DNA from: an uncultured Eggerthellaceae bacterium
Lineage (GTDB): Bacteria > Actinomycetota > Coriobacteriia > Coriobacteriales > Eggerthellaceae
Reading direction: 5' to 3'
Length of the DNA stretch: 52,838 nt
Assembly: GCA_947626195.1 (NCBI GenBank)
Contig: CANQRF010000011.1
Span: 1 to 52,838, forward strand
Within the stretch, counting starts at the first letter, position 1; the number at the start of each line of letters is the position of its first letter. Under the pieces are notes generated by a model, which had not been told where the DNA came from, made no database searches, and saw only the letters and a program-made list of their open reading frames with translations. Made by a program: the position numbers and the translations under genes. This document shows, piece after piece, positions 1 to 11,010 of this stretch.

Positions 1-76
1 AATTTTAGCCCTGAAAGGGCTGGTCAGAGTAAAAAAATGAACGAGGGGTTACATCAAGCTACTGCGGAAGAATGGC
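1..76. repeat. Left copy of 76-nt inverted terminal repeat
   Basis: Bases 1-76 are the exact reverse complement of 52762-52837; identity stops abruptly at base 77. The repeat contains a short hairpin (AGCCCT-gaa-AGGGCT, bases 7-21) followed by an A-rich stretch. Two identical copies facing inward at both ends of the piece suggest that the assembly broke at a dispersed repeat, for example one end of an insertion sequence. No transposase sequence is visible here, so the family cannot be named. Confidence 0.9.
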
Positions 77-182
77 GATGCAGCCGCCTCTGCCGGCGAA
101 GGCGCCAACCGTCAATCAGAGGGCTAGCGGCGCAACGGCAATCTTCATACGGGAAAGTTGCTCAGATTGCCCCTGATTTTTC

Positions 183-211
183 TTGCACGTCGGCACAAGC
201 GGCGATATACT
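183..211 (+). promoter_or_regulatory. Promoter of rplS
   Basis: A -35 box TTGCAC (183-188) and a -10 box TATACT (206-211) are separated by exactly 17 nt. The predicted transcript start lies near 218, giving a leader of about 58 nt before the rplS start codon. The match to the sigma70/SigA consensus is strong. Confidence 0.75.
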
Positions 212-275
212 AATAAATCGCGCGTTTGCGCAACCAACGCAGCAAAACCTTTTGAACAACGATAAGGATGAGGCC

Positions 276-623
276 ATGGACATCATTCGGGCTATAGAGC
301 AGCAGCAGAAGAAAGCCGAGGTTCCCGATTTCAACGTCGGCGATAACGTCAAGGTTCATTACCGCATCACCGAGGGCAATCGTGAGCGTATCCAGGTTTT
401 CCAAGGCGATGTGATCCGCCGTCATGGCGCATCCTCACGTGAGACGTTCACCGTGCGCAAGGTCAGCTTCTCCATCGGCGTGGAGCGCACCTTCCCCGTG
501 CATTCCCCGAAAATCGAGAAGATCGAAGTAGTGCGCCAAGGCCGCGTCCGCCGCGCCAAGCTCTACTACCTGCGCGACAAGGTGGGCAAGGCGGCGAAGA
601 TCAAGGAGAAGTCGTTCCGCTAA
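276..623 (+). CDS. rplS: 50S ribosomal protein L19
   Basis: This 115-residue protein is ribosomal protein L19, which sits at the 30S-50S interface of the large subunit. It begins MDIIRAIE, carries the family core [13 protein letters not shown] and ends in the basic [21 protein letters not shown]-type tail, all typical of L19. The reading frame is open for another 31 codons upstream, but the start at 276 is chosen because it gives the family length and is preceded by an AAGGATGAGG ribosome binding site. The gene is apparently monocistronic: it has its own promoter and a strong hairpin terminator directly downstream, before rnhB. Confidence 0.97.
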   Translation: MDIIRAIEQQQKKAEVPDFNVGDNVKVHYRITEGNRERIQVFQGDVIRRHGASSRETFTVRKVSFSIGVERTFPVHSPKIEKIEVVRQGRVRRAKLYYLRDKVGKAAKIKEKSFR

Positions 624-655
624 GCCGCGCATCCAGACATTCTCCCATGCATGCG

Positions 656-690
656 AACATGCTGCTCCGAACGGGGCAGCATGTTGTATT
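656..690 (+). terminator. Rho-independent terminator of rplS
   Basis: Bases 656-668 pair with 673-685 to form a 13-bp stem (one G-U pair) closed by a GAAC tetraloop, followed by a T-rich stretch GTATTATCT. Its position 32 nt after the rplS stop also argues against any rnhB start upstream of it. Confidence 0.75.
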
Positions 691-728
691 ATCTGCCTAT
701 ATGGTTTTGGCGAATTGGATGGTTGCTT

Positions 729-1526
729 ATGCCGGCGTTGATCGTTTCGGAAATCCAGAAGATGTTTCGCAGCGCCGATGAGCGCGAATTCGAGGTTCTC
801 GAGCGCTCGTTTGCCGATGATCCGCGCAAGGGCGTGCAAGAGGCGCTCGCGCAAGCGAAGGCGCGGATCGAGGGCGCTCAGGCAGAGAAGGACCGCCTGA
901 CGGCTCTCTATGAATATGAGCGCGCAATCGCCCAGAAACGGGGGGCACGGCTGATCCTCGGCCTTGATGAGGCGGGGCGCGGCCCGATCGCCGGCCCGCT
1001 TGCCATCGGAGCCGTTCTCCTTCCCCCTGCGAGCATGCCGAACCTCGAGAACCTCAACGATTCAAAGCAGCTCTCGCCCGAAGTGCGCACCGGCCTTTCT
1101 GCGAAGATCAAGCAGGTGGCCCGCGCGTGGACGGTGGAGTTCATCGAGCCGTCCGTGATCGACCGCTACGGCATGTCATATGCCTTGCGAACGGGCTTCT
1201 CGAAAGCGATCGCTGCGATTGATGCCCAAGGCCCGCGACCCGATGTGATCCTGCTTGACGGGAACCCGCTCAAGCTCGATAAACGCGAGGTGAACGTGGT
1301 GAAGGGCGACGAGCTCTGCGCCTCGATCGCCGCCGCTTCGATTCTTGCGAAGGTCGCGCGCGATGAGCTGATGATCGCCGCCGATGCGGAATACCCCGAT
1401 TACGGGTTCGCCGAGAACAAGGGCTATGCGACGCCGCGCCATATCAAGGCGCTGAGGGAAAAGGGGATTTCCCCGATTCATCGCGCGACGTTTTGCGAGC
1501 ATATCTTGCAGCCGTCCCTCTTTTAA
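729..1526 (+). CDS. rnhB: Ribonuclease HII
   Basis: RNase HII cleaves the RNA strand of RNA-DNA hybrids and removes single ribonucleotides from DNA. The nuclease core starts at LGLDEAGRGPIAGP, whose Asp-Glu pair supplies two metal ligands; the LLDGN aspartate and the aspartate in SILAKVARDE complete the acidic site. About 75 residues precede the core; the segment DPRKGVQEALAQAKAR resembles the N-terminal extension seen in Firmicutes-type RNase HII. The frame is open back to 651, but that start lies inside the rplS terminator; ATG 729 with GGATGG 6 nt upstream gives 265 residues and is preferred. The start is less certain than the identity. Confidence 0.93.
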   Translation: MPALIVSEIQKMFRSADEREFEVLERSFADDPRKGVQEALAQAKARIEGAQAEKDRLTALYEYERAIAQKRGARLILGLDEAGRGPIAGPLAIGAVLLPPASMPNLENLNDSKQLSPEVRTGLSAKIKQVARAWTVEFIEPSVIDRYGMSYALRTGFSKAIAAIDAQGPRPDVILLDGNPLKLDKREVNVVKGDELCASIAAASILAKVARDELMIAADAEYPDYGFAENKGYATPRHIKALREKGISPIHRATFCEHILQPSLF

Positions 1527-1830
1527 CCGTTTGCCTTTCTGAACAGCCGAAATAGTTTGCACCGCCAATGAGTTGGCGCGCGTTTGCCCGACCTCGGGTG
1601 CGGTCGCCCGTCTTTTCCTGAGGCGTATTGTGCGCCGATGCCGGCCGAAGCGACGAAGGACCGTGTTCGGTGCGACGGTATGGCCGCGGGGCCTTTGATA
1701 CGGCACGGCCCTCGGAGACGGCGGGGAGCCGACGTCGTCTCGGAAATCGTCTGACTTTCCGGCGACCCCTGTGCGACAGAAAGGGGAGTTCGCTAGCCTA
1801 GGGTGTTCTTGGGAGAAGAAAGGACACGCT
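1527..1830. other. Intergenic region after rnhB
   Basis: This 304-nt stretch contains no convincing gene. I see a 6-bp hairpin CGCCAA-TGAG-TTGGCG (1563-1578) and a second GC-rich hairpin (1595-1610, loop CGGT) followed by TCTTTT, which is a plausible terminator for rnhB. The rest is GC-rich with several short inverted repeats around 1680-1740 and no clear promoter. A good ribosome binding site (GAAAGGA) at its right end belongs to the next gene. Confidence 0.5.
1595..1616 (+). terminator. Probable terminator of rnhB
   Basis: Bases 1595-1600 pair with 1605-1610 (one G-U pair, CGGT loop) and are followed by TCTTTT. The stem is short, so this is a moderate call. Confidence 0.45.
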
Positions 1831-2370
1831 ATGCCAAACGGAACGATCCGCTCGGGAGCAGAGGACGCAAATGCGTCGACGGGCAGCAAGGCGCCTGCGC
1901 AAGAAGGCAATGCGAGGCCGCCGGCGAAAAAACAACGTCAATCGCCGAGGAACGCGCAGCGAGAAGCTTCACAGAACGCCCGGAAGAACACCTCGCGAAA
2001 GCCATCGCCCCACAACAAGAGCACGGGGAGGCGCGGCGAGGAGGCGGCAGCCCGTTTCCTTCTGGGCAAGGGCTATGACATCGTTGAACGGAACTGGTCG
2101 TGCTTTGCGGGCGAGGTGGACATTGTAGCGCGTGACGAGGAGAACCTTGTCTTCGTCGAAGTGAAGACCCGCACAAGTATCGAGAAGGGCTTTCCCTCGG
2201 AGGCGGTCACCAAGGAGAAGCGCGCCCGCTACGAGAAGATCGCCCTCGCCTATCTGGCAGATCACGACGTCGTCGGGCTGACGGTTCGCTTCGACGTGAT
2301 CGCGCTTGTCGCGGTCGCTCCCGATCGTGCCATGATCCGCCACCATATCAACGCGTTCGGTGTGCAATGA
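1831..2370 (+). CDS. UPF0102/YraN-family putative endonuclease
   Basis: The last ~110 residues form a YraN domain: GRRGEEAAARFL, then GYDIVERNW, then the nuclease-like EVDIVARDEENLVFVEVKTR with the D...ExK pattern of restriction-endonuclease-fold proteins. The biochemical role of the family is not well established; it is often encoded beside DNA-uptake and repair genes, as here. The first ~65 residues are a basic, Ser/Gln/Lys-rich low-complexity extension that most YraN proteins lack. Start 1831 is chosen because of the GAAAGGA site just upstream. The stop overlaps the comM start by 4 nt (ATGA), so the two are translationally coupled. Confidence 0.9.
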   Translation: MPNGTIRSGAEDANASTGSKAPAQEGNARPPAKKQRQSPRNAQREASQNARKNTSRKPSPHNKSTGRRGEEAAARFLLGKGYDIVERNWSCFAGEVDIVARDEENLVFVEVKTRTSIEKGFPSEAVTKEKRARYEKIALAYLADHDVVGLTVRFDVIALVAVAPDRAMIRHHINAFGVQ

Positions 2371-3878
2371 GCGCGATGAGCCAATGCTTCATCCAGAGCG
2401 CGACGCTACGAGGCGTCGAGGCCCTGCCGGTGACGGTGGAGGTCTCGGTGTCGGCGGGATTGCCCGGGGTGAGCATCGTGGGGCTGCCCGACGCCGCCGT
2501 CCAGGAGGCACGCGAGCGCGTGAAGGCGGCGATCCGCGCTTCGGGCTTTGAGATGCCGAACGAGAAGATCGTCGTGAACCTCGCTCCGAGCGATTTGCGG
2601 AAAACGGGCGCGGGCTTCGATTTGCCGGTGGCGGTCGGCATTCTCGTCGCGACGGGGCAGCTTGTCCGCGAGATCGTGGAGAACCGCCTTTTCGTCGGAG
2701 AGCTCTCGCTTGACGGAACGGTGCATCCGGTGACGGGGATCCTCGCATTTGGCATCTGCGCGCATCGGAGCGGATGCGAGCTCGTCTGCTCGAAGCGAAG
2801 CGATCGCGTTCCGATTGCCGAGCTTCGCCAAATTGCGCTCTCGAGGCTCATCGATCTCGCGACGGGCGAGATGGAGGAGGTATGCGCGCGGCGGATCGCC
2901 TCCGATGCCGAAGCGCTCGATTTCAGGGACGTCGCGGGCCATGAGGTGGCGAAACGCGCTCTGCAGATCGCCGCCGCCGGCAGCCACGGCATTTTGATGA
3001 TGGGGCCGCCCGGCTCGGGAAAGACGCTTCTCGCCTCACGTTTGCCGTCGATCCTCCCGCCCCTTGGAGAGAAAGAGGCGCTGGAGGCCGCGGTCGTCCA
3101 TTCGGTTGCGGGGGAGAAGGACGTTGAGGAGATTCTCGGCGGACGAAGGCCGTTTCGCAAGCCCCATCACTCGGCGTCGCTGCCCGGGCTGGTCGGGGGA
3201 GGGTCGCAGCCGATTCGCCCCGGTGAAATATCGCTTGCGCATTATGGCGTGCTGTTCCTCGATGAGCTCTCGGAGTTCCGCACCTCGGTTTTGCAGGGCA
3301 TCCGCCAGCCGCTCGAGTCGGGCGAGGTGTGCATCACGCGGGCCGATGGGAACGTGACGTTTCCGGCGGACTTCATGCTCGTCGCGGCGTCGAACCCCTG
3401 CCCCTGCGGCTACAGCGGCGATCGCGAGCACCCGTGCACATGCACGATACCGCAGATCCGCAAATATCAGGCGCGCATCGGCGGGCCGCTCATGGATCGC
3501 ATCGACCTGCATATCGACGTCGCCCGCCTGCCCCCGTCATCCGTCCTCGAGACGGGAAAGGGGGAGAGTTCGGCCCATCTGCGCGAAGGGGTGATGAAGG
3601 CGCGGGAATATCGCAGCTGGCGTTGTGCGCAGATGCTGATCGATGAAGGGGCGCGCGAGAGCCCGAAAGACCTCGTCGCCTCCTGCTTGATGGATGAGGA
3701 CGCCGAGGCGTATCTGACGACGATGGCGGAGACGCATGCCATGAGCGGACGGGCGATCATCCGCAGCCTTTCGGTGGCGCGCACCATCGCCGACATGGTG
3801 GAGAGCAAGCGTGTGAGGCAAGCGCATATCGCTGAGGCGCTGGCGTTTCGCCTGAGAGAGGGCGTTGGAACTGAGTAG
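2367..3878 (+). CDS. comM: YifB/ComM family Mg-chelatase-like AAA+ ATPase
   Basis: This 503-residue protein has the full ComM layout: an N-terminal Lon-protease-like fold (residues ~10-175, with VSVSAGLPGVSIVGLPD), an AAA+ Mg-chelatase core with Walker A GPPGSGKT at residues 213-220 and Walker B VLFLDEL, a CPCGYSGD...C.C zinc-binding insert, and a C-terminal lid domain. In naturally transformable bacteria ComM is a hexameric helicase that drives branch migration during integration of taken-up DNA. It overlaps yraN by 4 nt and lies 38 nt upstream of dprA, another transformation gene, so the three probably act together in DNA processing. No other competence genes are visible. Confidence 0.95.
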   Translation: MSAMSQCFIQSATLRGVEALPVTVEVSVSAGLPGVSIVGLPDAAVQEARERVKAAIRASGFEMPNEKIVVNLAPSDLRKTGAGFDLPVAVGILVATGQLVREIVENRLFVGELSLDGTVHPVTGILAFGICAHRSGCELVCSKRSDRVPIAELRQIALSRLIDLATGEMEEVCARRIASDAEALDFRDVAGHEVAKRALQIAAAGSHGILMMGPPGSGKTLLASRLPSILPPLGEKEALEAAVVHSVAGEKDVEEILGGRRPFRKPHHSASLPGLVGGGSQPIRPGEISLAHYGVLFLDELSEFRTSVLQGIRQPLESGEVCITRADGNVTFPADFMLVAASNPCPCGYSGDREHPCTCTIPQIRKYQARIGGPLMDRIDLHIDVARLPPSSVLETGKGESSAHLREGVMKAREYRSWRCAQMLIDEGARESPKDLVASCLMDEDAEAYLTTMAETHAMSGRAIIRSLSVARTIADMVESKRVRQAHIAEALAFRLREGVGTE

Positions 3879-3916
3879 CGCGATGGGAAAGGTTGTTATG
3901 ATGCAAAGGATATGGC

Positions 3917-4855
3917 ATGGCTATCGGTGAGTACCTTCTCGGCCCGCGGGTCGAGCTTGGATTGGACGATGAACGGTTCCCCGATGTGTTAAGGCAGATA
4001 CCCGATCCGCCCGAGCGCCTCTATGTCATTGGCGCCGTTGAGGCGCTTCAATCCGGAATCGCCATCGTCGGCGCACGTAAGGCGACGCCCTATGGGAAAA
4101 GCTGCGCGAAGCATTTCGCCACCTTGGCCGCCGAGCGGGGGATTGCCGTCATATCGGGCGGCGCGCGGGGATGCGACATCGCCGCTCATCAGGCGGCGCT
4201 TTCGGTGGGAGGGCAGACCGTCGTCTTCCTCGGCGGGGGCTGCGACAATATCTATCCCGCCGAGCACGTCGGCATATTCCAACGCATTGTTGAAGGAGGC
4301 GGGGCGATCGTCTCGGAATACCCGTGGAGCTATCCGCCGATGCGCCACGGTTTTCGGGCACGCAATCGGCTCATTGCCGGCCTTGCCAAAGCCACGTTGA
4401 TCGTCGAGGCTGGTTTGCCCTCGGGCACGTTCTCAACGGCCGATGAGGCGCTGGCGGCAGGCAGGGAGGTGCTCGCGGTGCCGGGCGCGATCACCTCGAA
4501 GACGTCGCGTGGGGCGAATCGCCTGATCCAGCAGGGCGCCATCCCCATTGTCGATGACGAGAGCTTCGAGCAATACCTCTTCACGCTCTTCGGAGCGCTG
4601 AGGCAGGAGCGGATAGACGAAGGAGGGGCGTTGGGCCTTTCATGTGAACGAGTGGCGCGTGGCGATGCGGCGCCGCTGCTCTCAGCGTTGCGCGCGGAGC
4701 CGTTGAGTATGGAGGAGCTGAACCGCTTGGCCCGAGAGTACGGCGACAAGGCCGATCCGCTCACGTGGCTCGTCGTTTGGCTTGCCGAGGCGGAAAGAGA
4801 TCGTTTGATCTGCCGGTATCCCGACGGAAGATACGGGGCGCTTTTGGTATCCTGA
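3917..4855 (+). CDS. dprA: DNA-processing protein DprA (Smf)
   Basis: DprA protects incoming single-stranded DNA and loads RecA on it. The Rossmann-like DNA-binding core spans residues ~45-230 and contains GIAIVGARKATPYG, VISGGARGCDIAAHQAAL, the SEYPW segment, RFRARNRLIAGL-type RNRLIAGL and the GAI..KTSRGANRLIQQGA region. A ~60-residue C-terminal winged-helix-like domain follows. Length (312) is normal. ATG 3917 has AAAGGA 6 nt upstream. The gene ends only 4 nt before trmFO; topA, which often separates these two genes in Firmicutes, is absent. Confidence 0.95.
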   Translation: MAIGEYLLGPRVELGLDDERFPDVLRQIPDPPERLYVIGAVEALQSGIAIVGARKATPYGKSCAKHFATLAAERGIAVISGGARGCDIAAHQAALSVGGQTVVFLGGGCDNIYPAEHVGIFQRIVEGGGAIVSEYPWSYPPMRHGFRARNRLIAGLAKATLIVEAGLPSGTFSTADEALAAGREVLAVPGAITSKTSRGANRLIQQGAIPIVDDESFEQYLFTLFGALRQERIDEGGALGLSCERVARGDAAPLLSALRAEPLSMEELNRLAREYGDKADPLTWLVVWLAEAERDRLICRYPDGRYGALLVS

Positions 4856-4859
4856 TCGT

Positions 4860-6254
4860 ATGAAGAAAAAGGTGCTTGTCATAGGTGCGGGGCTTGCTGG
4901 CTCCGAGGCGGCGTATCAGCTCGCATGCCGCGATTTTGCCGTCACGCTTCTCGAGATGCGTCCCGAAAAGCAGACTCCCGTGCATAAAGGCGGGCTTTTC
5001 GGCGAGCTCGTGTGCTCCAATTCGCTGAAGAGCACCAAACCCGAAAGCGCTGCGGGAATGCTGAAGGCGGAGCTTGCGGCCCTGCATTCGATGGTCTATG
5101 AATGCGCGCTCAAGCATCGGGTGCTCGCCGGCGGAGCGCTCGCGGTCGATCGCGATGCATTCGCCCTTGAGATAACCCGCCGTATCGGGGGGATGCCCCA
5201 GATCGACGTGGTGCGTCGGGAGGCGCTTTCGATTGAACGCGAGGCGCGGGGCTTCGACGCGGTGGTCATCGCGACCGGCCCGCTCACCAGCGACGCCTTG
5301 GCCTCAGACCTCTCAAGCCTCATCGGCGGCGATTTCCTCGCGTTCTACGACGCGGCGGCGCCGATCGTCGATGCCGAGTCCCTCGACTTCGCAAAGCTCT
5401 TCGTGCAGAGCCGCTACGAAGAGGAAGGCGCAGGCGATTATCTCAATGCGCCCTTCACGCAAGAGAGCTACGTCCGCTTCGAGGAGGCGCTCATCGGAGC
5501 ACGCCGCGTCATCGCGAAGGACTTCGAGACGAAAGAGCTCTTCTCAGCGTGCCAGCCGATCGAGGAGATCGCGCGCAAGGGGCACGATGCCATGCGCTTC
5601 GGGCCGCTGAAGCCCGTGGGGCTCACGGATCCCTCGACGGGAAGGCGCCCGTGGGCGGCCTTGCAGCTTCGGGCGGAGAATGCGGATAAGACCTGCTACA
5701 ACCTCGTCGGGTGTCAGACGAATCTCACCTTTGGCGAGCAGGAACGCGTCTTTCGTCTCGTGCCAGGCTTGGAACATGCCGATTTCGTGCGCTTCGGCGT
5801 CATGCACCGCAACACCTTCATCGATGCGCCGCGCTTGCTCGATTCCCATAATCGGCTGCACGTGGATTCTCGGCGTGCCGCGGTTGCCGCAGGCGACCTT
5901 CCGCCGCTCTATGTCGTGGGCCAGCTTGCCGGCACTGAGGGCTATTGCGAGGCGATACGCTCGGGGCTCCATGGGGCGCTCGCCGTCGCAGCCGATCTGC
6001 GGGGGGTAAGCCTTCCCCTTTTGCCTGAGGAAACTGCTTTCGGCGCGCTTCTCTCCTATGCGACGAATCCCGAGACGAAGGGCTATCAGCCGATGCACGT
6101 CAATTTCGGCATCATGAAGCCGCTGGAGAAACCGGTACGCAACAAGGGCGCGCGCTATGAGGCATATGCACGCCGAGGGGGCGAGGCGCTCGGGTGCTAC
6201 GTCGAGGAGCTGCGGCAGGCAGGGCTCATGGAGGGCCTCGATGGCGCAGAGTGA
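4860..6254 (+). CDS. trmFO: Folate/FAD-dependent tRNA (uracil-54) methyltransferase
   Basis: TrmFO makes ribothymidine at position 54 of tRNAs using methylene-tetrahydrofolate and reduced FAD. The N-terminus has the dinucleotide-binding motif VLVIGAGLAGSEAAYQLA and the family signature LLEMRP...HK...ELVCSNSLKS; the middle contains the GLTDP.TG.RP.A.LQLR and C.NLVGCQT segments, and the C-terminus has MHVNFGIM. The 464-residue length is standard. The gene follows dprA by 4 nt and overlaps the recombinase gene by 14 nt, so it is inside one operon. TrmFO is typical of Firmicutes and some other phyla but not of most Actinobacteria; Coriobacteriia are an exception as far as I recall. Confidence 0.95.
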   Translation: MKKKVLVIGAGLAGSEAAYQLACRDFAVTLLEMRPEKQTPVHKGGLFGELVCSNSLKSTKPESAAGMLKAELAALHSMVYECALKHRVLAGGALAVDRDAFALEITRRIGGMPQIDVVRREALSIEREARGFDAVVIATGPLTSDALASDLSSLIGGDFLAFYDAAAPIVDAESLDFAKLFVQSRYEEEGAGDYLNAPFTQESYVRFEEALIGARRVIAKDFETKELFSACQPIEEIARKGHDAMRFGPLKPVGLTDPSTGRRPWAALQLRAENADKTCYNLVGCQTNLTFGEQERVFRLVPGLEHADFVRFGVMHRNTFIDAPRLLDSHNRLHVDSRRAAVAAGDLPPLYVVGQLAGTEGYCEAIRSGLHGALAVAADLRGVSLPLLPEETAFGALLSYATNPETKGYQPMHVNFGIMKPLEKPVRNKGARYEAYARRGGEALGCYVEELRQAGLMEGLDGAE

Positions 6255-7239
6255 AAAAGGGCGAGAGGTCGCGCAAGACGGACAAGATGGTCAAGGCGCT
6301 TCGCTGCATGATGCTTCGCAGGAGCGGCTCATGGGCGCGATCGATGCGTTCTGCGATTCCCTTCGCGTCGAACGCAACGCCTCGGCGCACACGATCCGTG
6401 CCTATCACATCGATTTGGACGATTATGCGCGCTGGACCGAGCGCGCCAAACTCGATGCGTTTTCGATAGGCTATCGCGGCATCCGCCGCTATCTCGGCGA
6501 GCTCGATCGGGCGCGCTATGCGCGCACGACGATCAATCGGCGCATCTCCGCGTTGCGAAGTTTCTATCGCTGGCTCGAGAGCACGAACCAAATCGAGGAA
6601 AACCCCGCGTCCGTCATCATGGGCCCGAAGACCTCGAAGCGCCTGCCGCGCGTGATCTCGGCTCCCGAGATGGCGCGCCTCTTGAGCGTCTACGGTGAAC
6701 ACCGTCGGGATGGCTCCGAGCGCGCGCAATCGCCCGAGGACTATCGCAATCAGGCGATCCTTGAGTTTCTCTACGCATGCGGCGCTCGCATCTCGGAGGC
6801 GTCGGGCCTGCTCATCGCCGACGTCGATTTCGAGGCGAAGCAGGTGAAAGTATTTGGGAAGGGCTCGAAGGAGCGCATCATTCCCATCCATGACATGGCG
6901 CTCGTCTCGATGCGCCGCTACCTCCTTCATGGGAGGCCGGCCCTCCTCGATGGGAAGGGCAGCCCCTATTTCTTCGTGAGCTCACGCGGAAACCAGATGT
7001 CGACGGATGCGATCCGCAAGATGTTCAAGACCGCGGTGGGGGAGGCAGGGCTTTCGGGAGACTATTCCCCCCATGACATGCGGCACACGTTCGCGACCGA
7101 CGTGTTGGCCGGAGGCGCCGACCTGCGCAGCGTCCAGGAGATGCTCGGACATGCGAGCCTTTCGACGACGCAGATCTATACGCACGTGAGCGCCGAGCGC
7201 CTGAAGCGCGCCCATGCCGCCTCACACCCACGCGCGTAA
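6241..7239 (+). CDS. xerC: XerC/XerD-type tyrosine recombinase
   Basis: A 332-residue tyrosine recombinase. After a ~30-residue Gln/Asp-rich head come a SAM-like core-binding domain (~31-125) and the catalytic domain, with Arg183 (YACGARISEASGL), Lys207 or Lys210 in the FGKGSKER turn, His278-x-x-Arg281 (HDMRHTFAT), His304 (LGHASL) and the nucleophile Tyr313. XerCD-type enzymes resolve chromosome dimers at dif. Its place after trmFO matches the trmFO-codV/xerC order of Firmicutes, which argues for a housekeeping Xer rather than a phage integrase. An in-frame start exists at 6157, but ATG 6241 has GGAGGG 6 nt upstream. XerC versus XerD cannot be decided from one sequence. Confidence 0.9.
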   Translation: MAQSEKGREVAQDGQDGQGASLHDASQERLMGAIDAFCDSLRVERNASAHTIRAYHIDLDDYARWTERAKLDAFSIGYRGIRRYLGELDRARYARTTINRRISALRSFYRWLESTNQIEENPASVIMGPKTSKRLPRVISAPEMARLLSVYGEHRRDGSERAQSPEDYRNQAILEFLYACGARISEASGLLIADVDFEAKQVKVFGKGSKERIIPIHDMALVSMRRYLLHGRPALLDGKGSPYFFVSSRGNQMSTDAIRKMFKTAVGEAGLSGDYSPHDMRHTFATDVLAGGADLRSVQEMLGHASLSTTQIYTHVSAERLKRAHAASHPRA

Positions 7240-7286
7240 AGCGCAGACCTCTTTTGTCGCCAAGAAGTGCATTTCTCGTGAAAAGC

Positions 7287-7302
7287 TCAAACATTTGTAC
7301 GA
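7287..7302 (+). promoter_or_regulatory. Probable LexA (SOS) box of uvrA
   Basis: The 16-mer TCAAACATTTGTACGA matches the Gram-positive/actinobacterial LexA consensus TCGAAC-N4-GTTCGA at 10 of 12 defined positions. It ends 5 nt before the -35 box of uvrA, a classical SOS gene. Binding by this organism's LexA is inferred. Confidence 0.6.
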
Positions 7303-7307
7303 TAACC

Positions 7308-7337
7308 TTGATTGAGGTGCGGAAAACTCGGTAGAAT
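7308..7337 (+). promoter_or_regulatory. Promoter of uvrA
   Basis: TTGATT (7308-7313) and TAGAAT (7332-7337) are separated by 18 nt; the start of transcription would be near 7344, 35 nt before the uvrA start codon. The SOS-like box lies directly upstream. Confidence 0.65.
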
Positions 7338-7378
7338 ATCCTTTTGGAAAAAACCAAAAAGGAGATCAAACACAAACT

Positions 7379-10308
<2,930 letters not shown>

Positions 10309-10309
<1 letters not shown>

Positions 10310-11010
10310 TGGGAGCCGATGCCTCCATGAGCGCTTTGACCGCACGCGCTTGCCAAGCAAACAGCGCTCGCAGAACGCTGCGCCCCACAACATCTGCCGA
10401 CATCGCCCGTGTGATGGAGATCCTCGCCGATGGCCGCGCTTCTTTGGCGGACCTCGGCATCGACCAATGGCAGAACGGCTATCCCAACCGCGAGATGGTG
10501 GAAGACGATGTGGCGCGCGGCATCGGATATGTCGTTGAGGATGGCCGAGGGCGCCTTCTTGCCACCTGCGCGATCGATTTGGGCGGCGAACCAACCTACG
10601 ACGCCATCGACGGCGCTTGGCTTACCACGTCGACCTCGTATGAGCCGCGCTATGCCGCCATCCATCGGGTTGCCGTCTCACGCGATGTGCTGCGAGGGGG
10701 TCTCGGGCGCTTCATGTTCTGCGAGGCTGAGAGGATCGCCCGTTCCCGTGGCGCGGAAAGCGTAAGGGTCGATACGCATTCGGGGAACGTGCGGATGCGC
10801 GCCTTGCTGGAGAGCCTCGGATACCGTGAGTGCGGCATTATCTTCCTCGACAATCCCAACGAGGCGACTCCCGAGCGGGTGGCGTTCGAGAAGCTGCTGG
10901 AGCGGGCGCCTGTGGGAGATGCGCTTACGGAAGAGGCGTGCCTGTGGGGAAAGCTCGCGGAAGATGCAAGCTCGCAGGAAGGGCTTGCAGAAGGGGAATG
11001 CGTGCTGTGA
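10309..11010 (+). CDS. GNAT-family N-acetyltransferase
   Basis: A 233-residue protein with a GCN5-related acetyltransferase fold. Recognisable parts are the N-terminal RPTTSADIARVMEIL strand-helix, the acetyl-CoA-binding segment IHRVAVSRDVLRGGLGRFMF (a variant of the Q/RxxGxG/A loop) and the C-terminal VDTHSGNVRMRALLESLGY, where Asn and the N-R-M-R-A-L helix are typical. The acceptor is unknown. The last ~35 residues are an acidic extension beyond the domain. ATG 10309 overlaps the uvrA stop (TGATG), so expression depends at least partly on uvrA translation; a role in repair is not implied by sequence. Confidence 0.85.

Noticed and set aside
1-120. Transposase fragment in the terminal repeat
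   Set aside because: The short frame starting at base 37 reads straight from the repeat into unrelated flanking DNA and differs between the two ends, so no shared protein is encoded within the 76 nt.
6241-7239. Phage or genomic-island integrase
   Set aside because: The tyrosine recombinase lies in a conserved housekeeping context after trmFO, has XerC/D length and motifs, and no island genes or attachment site surround it.
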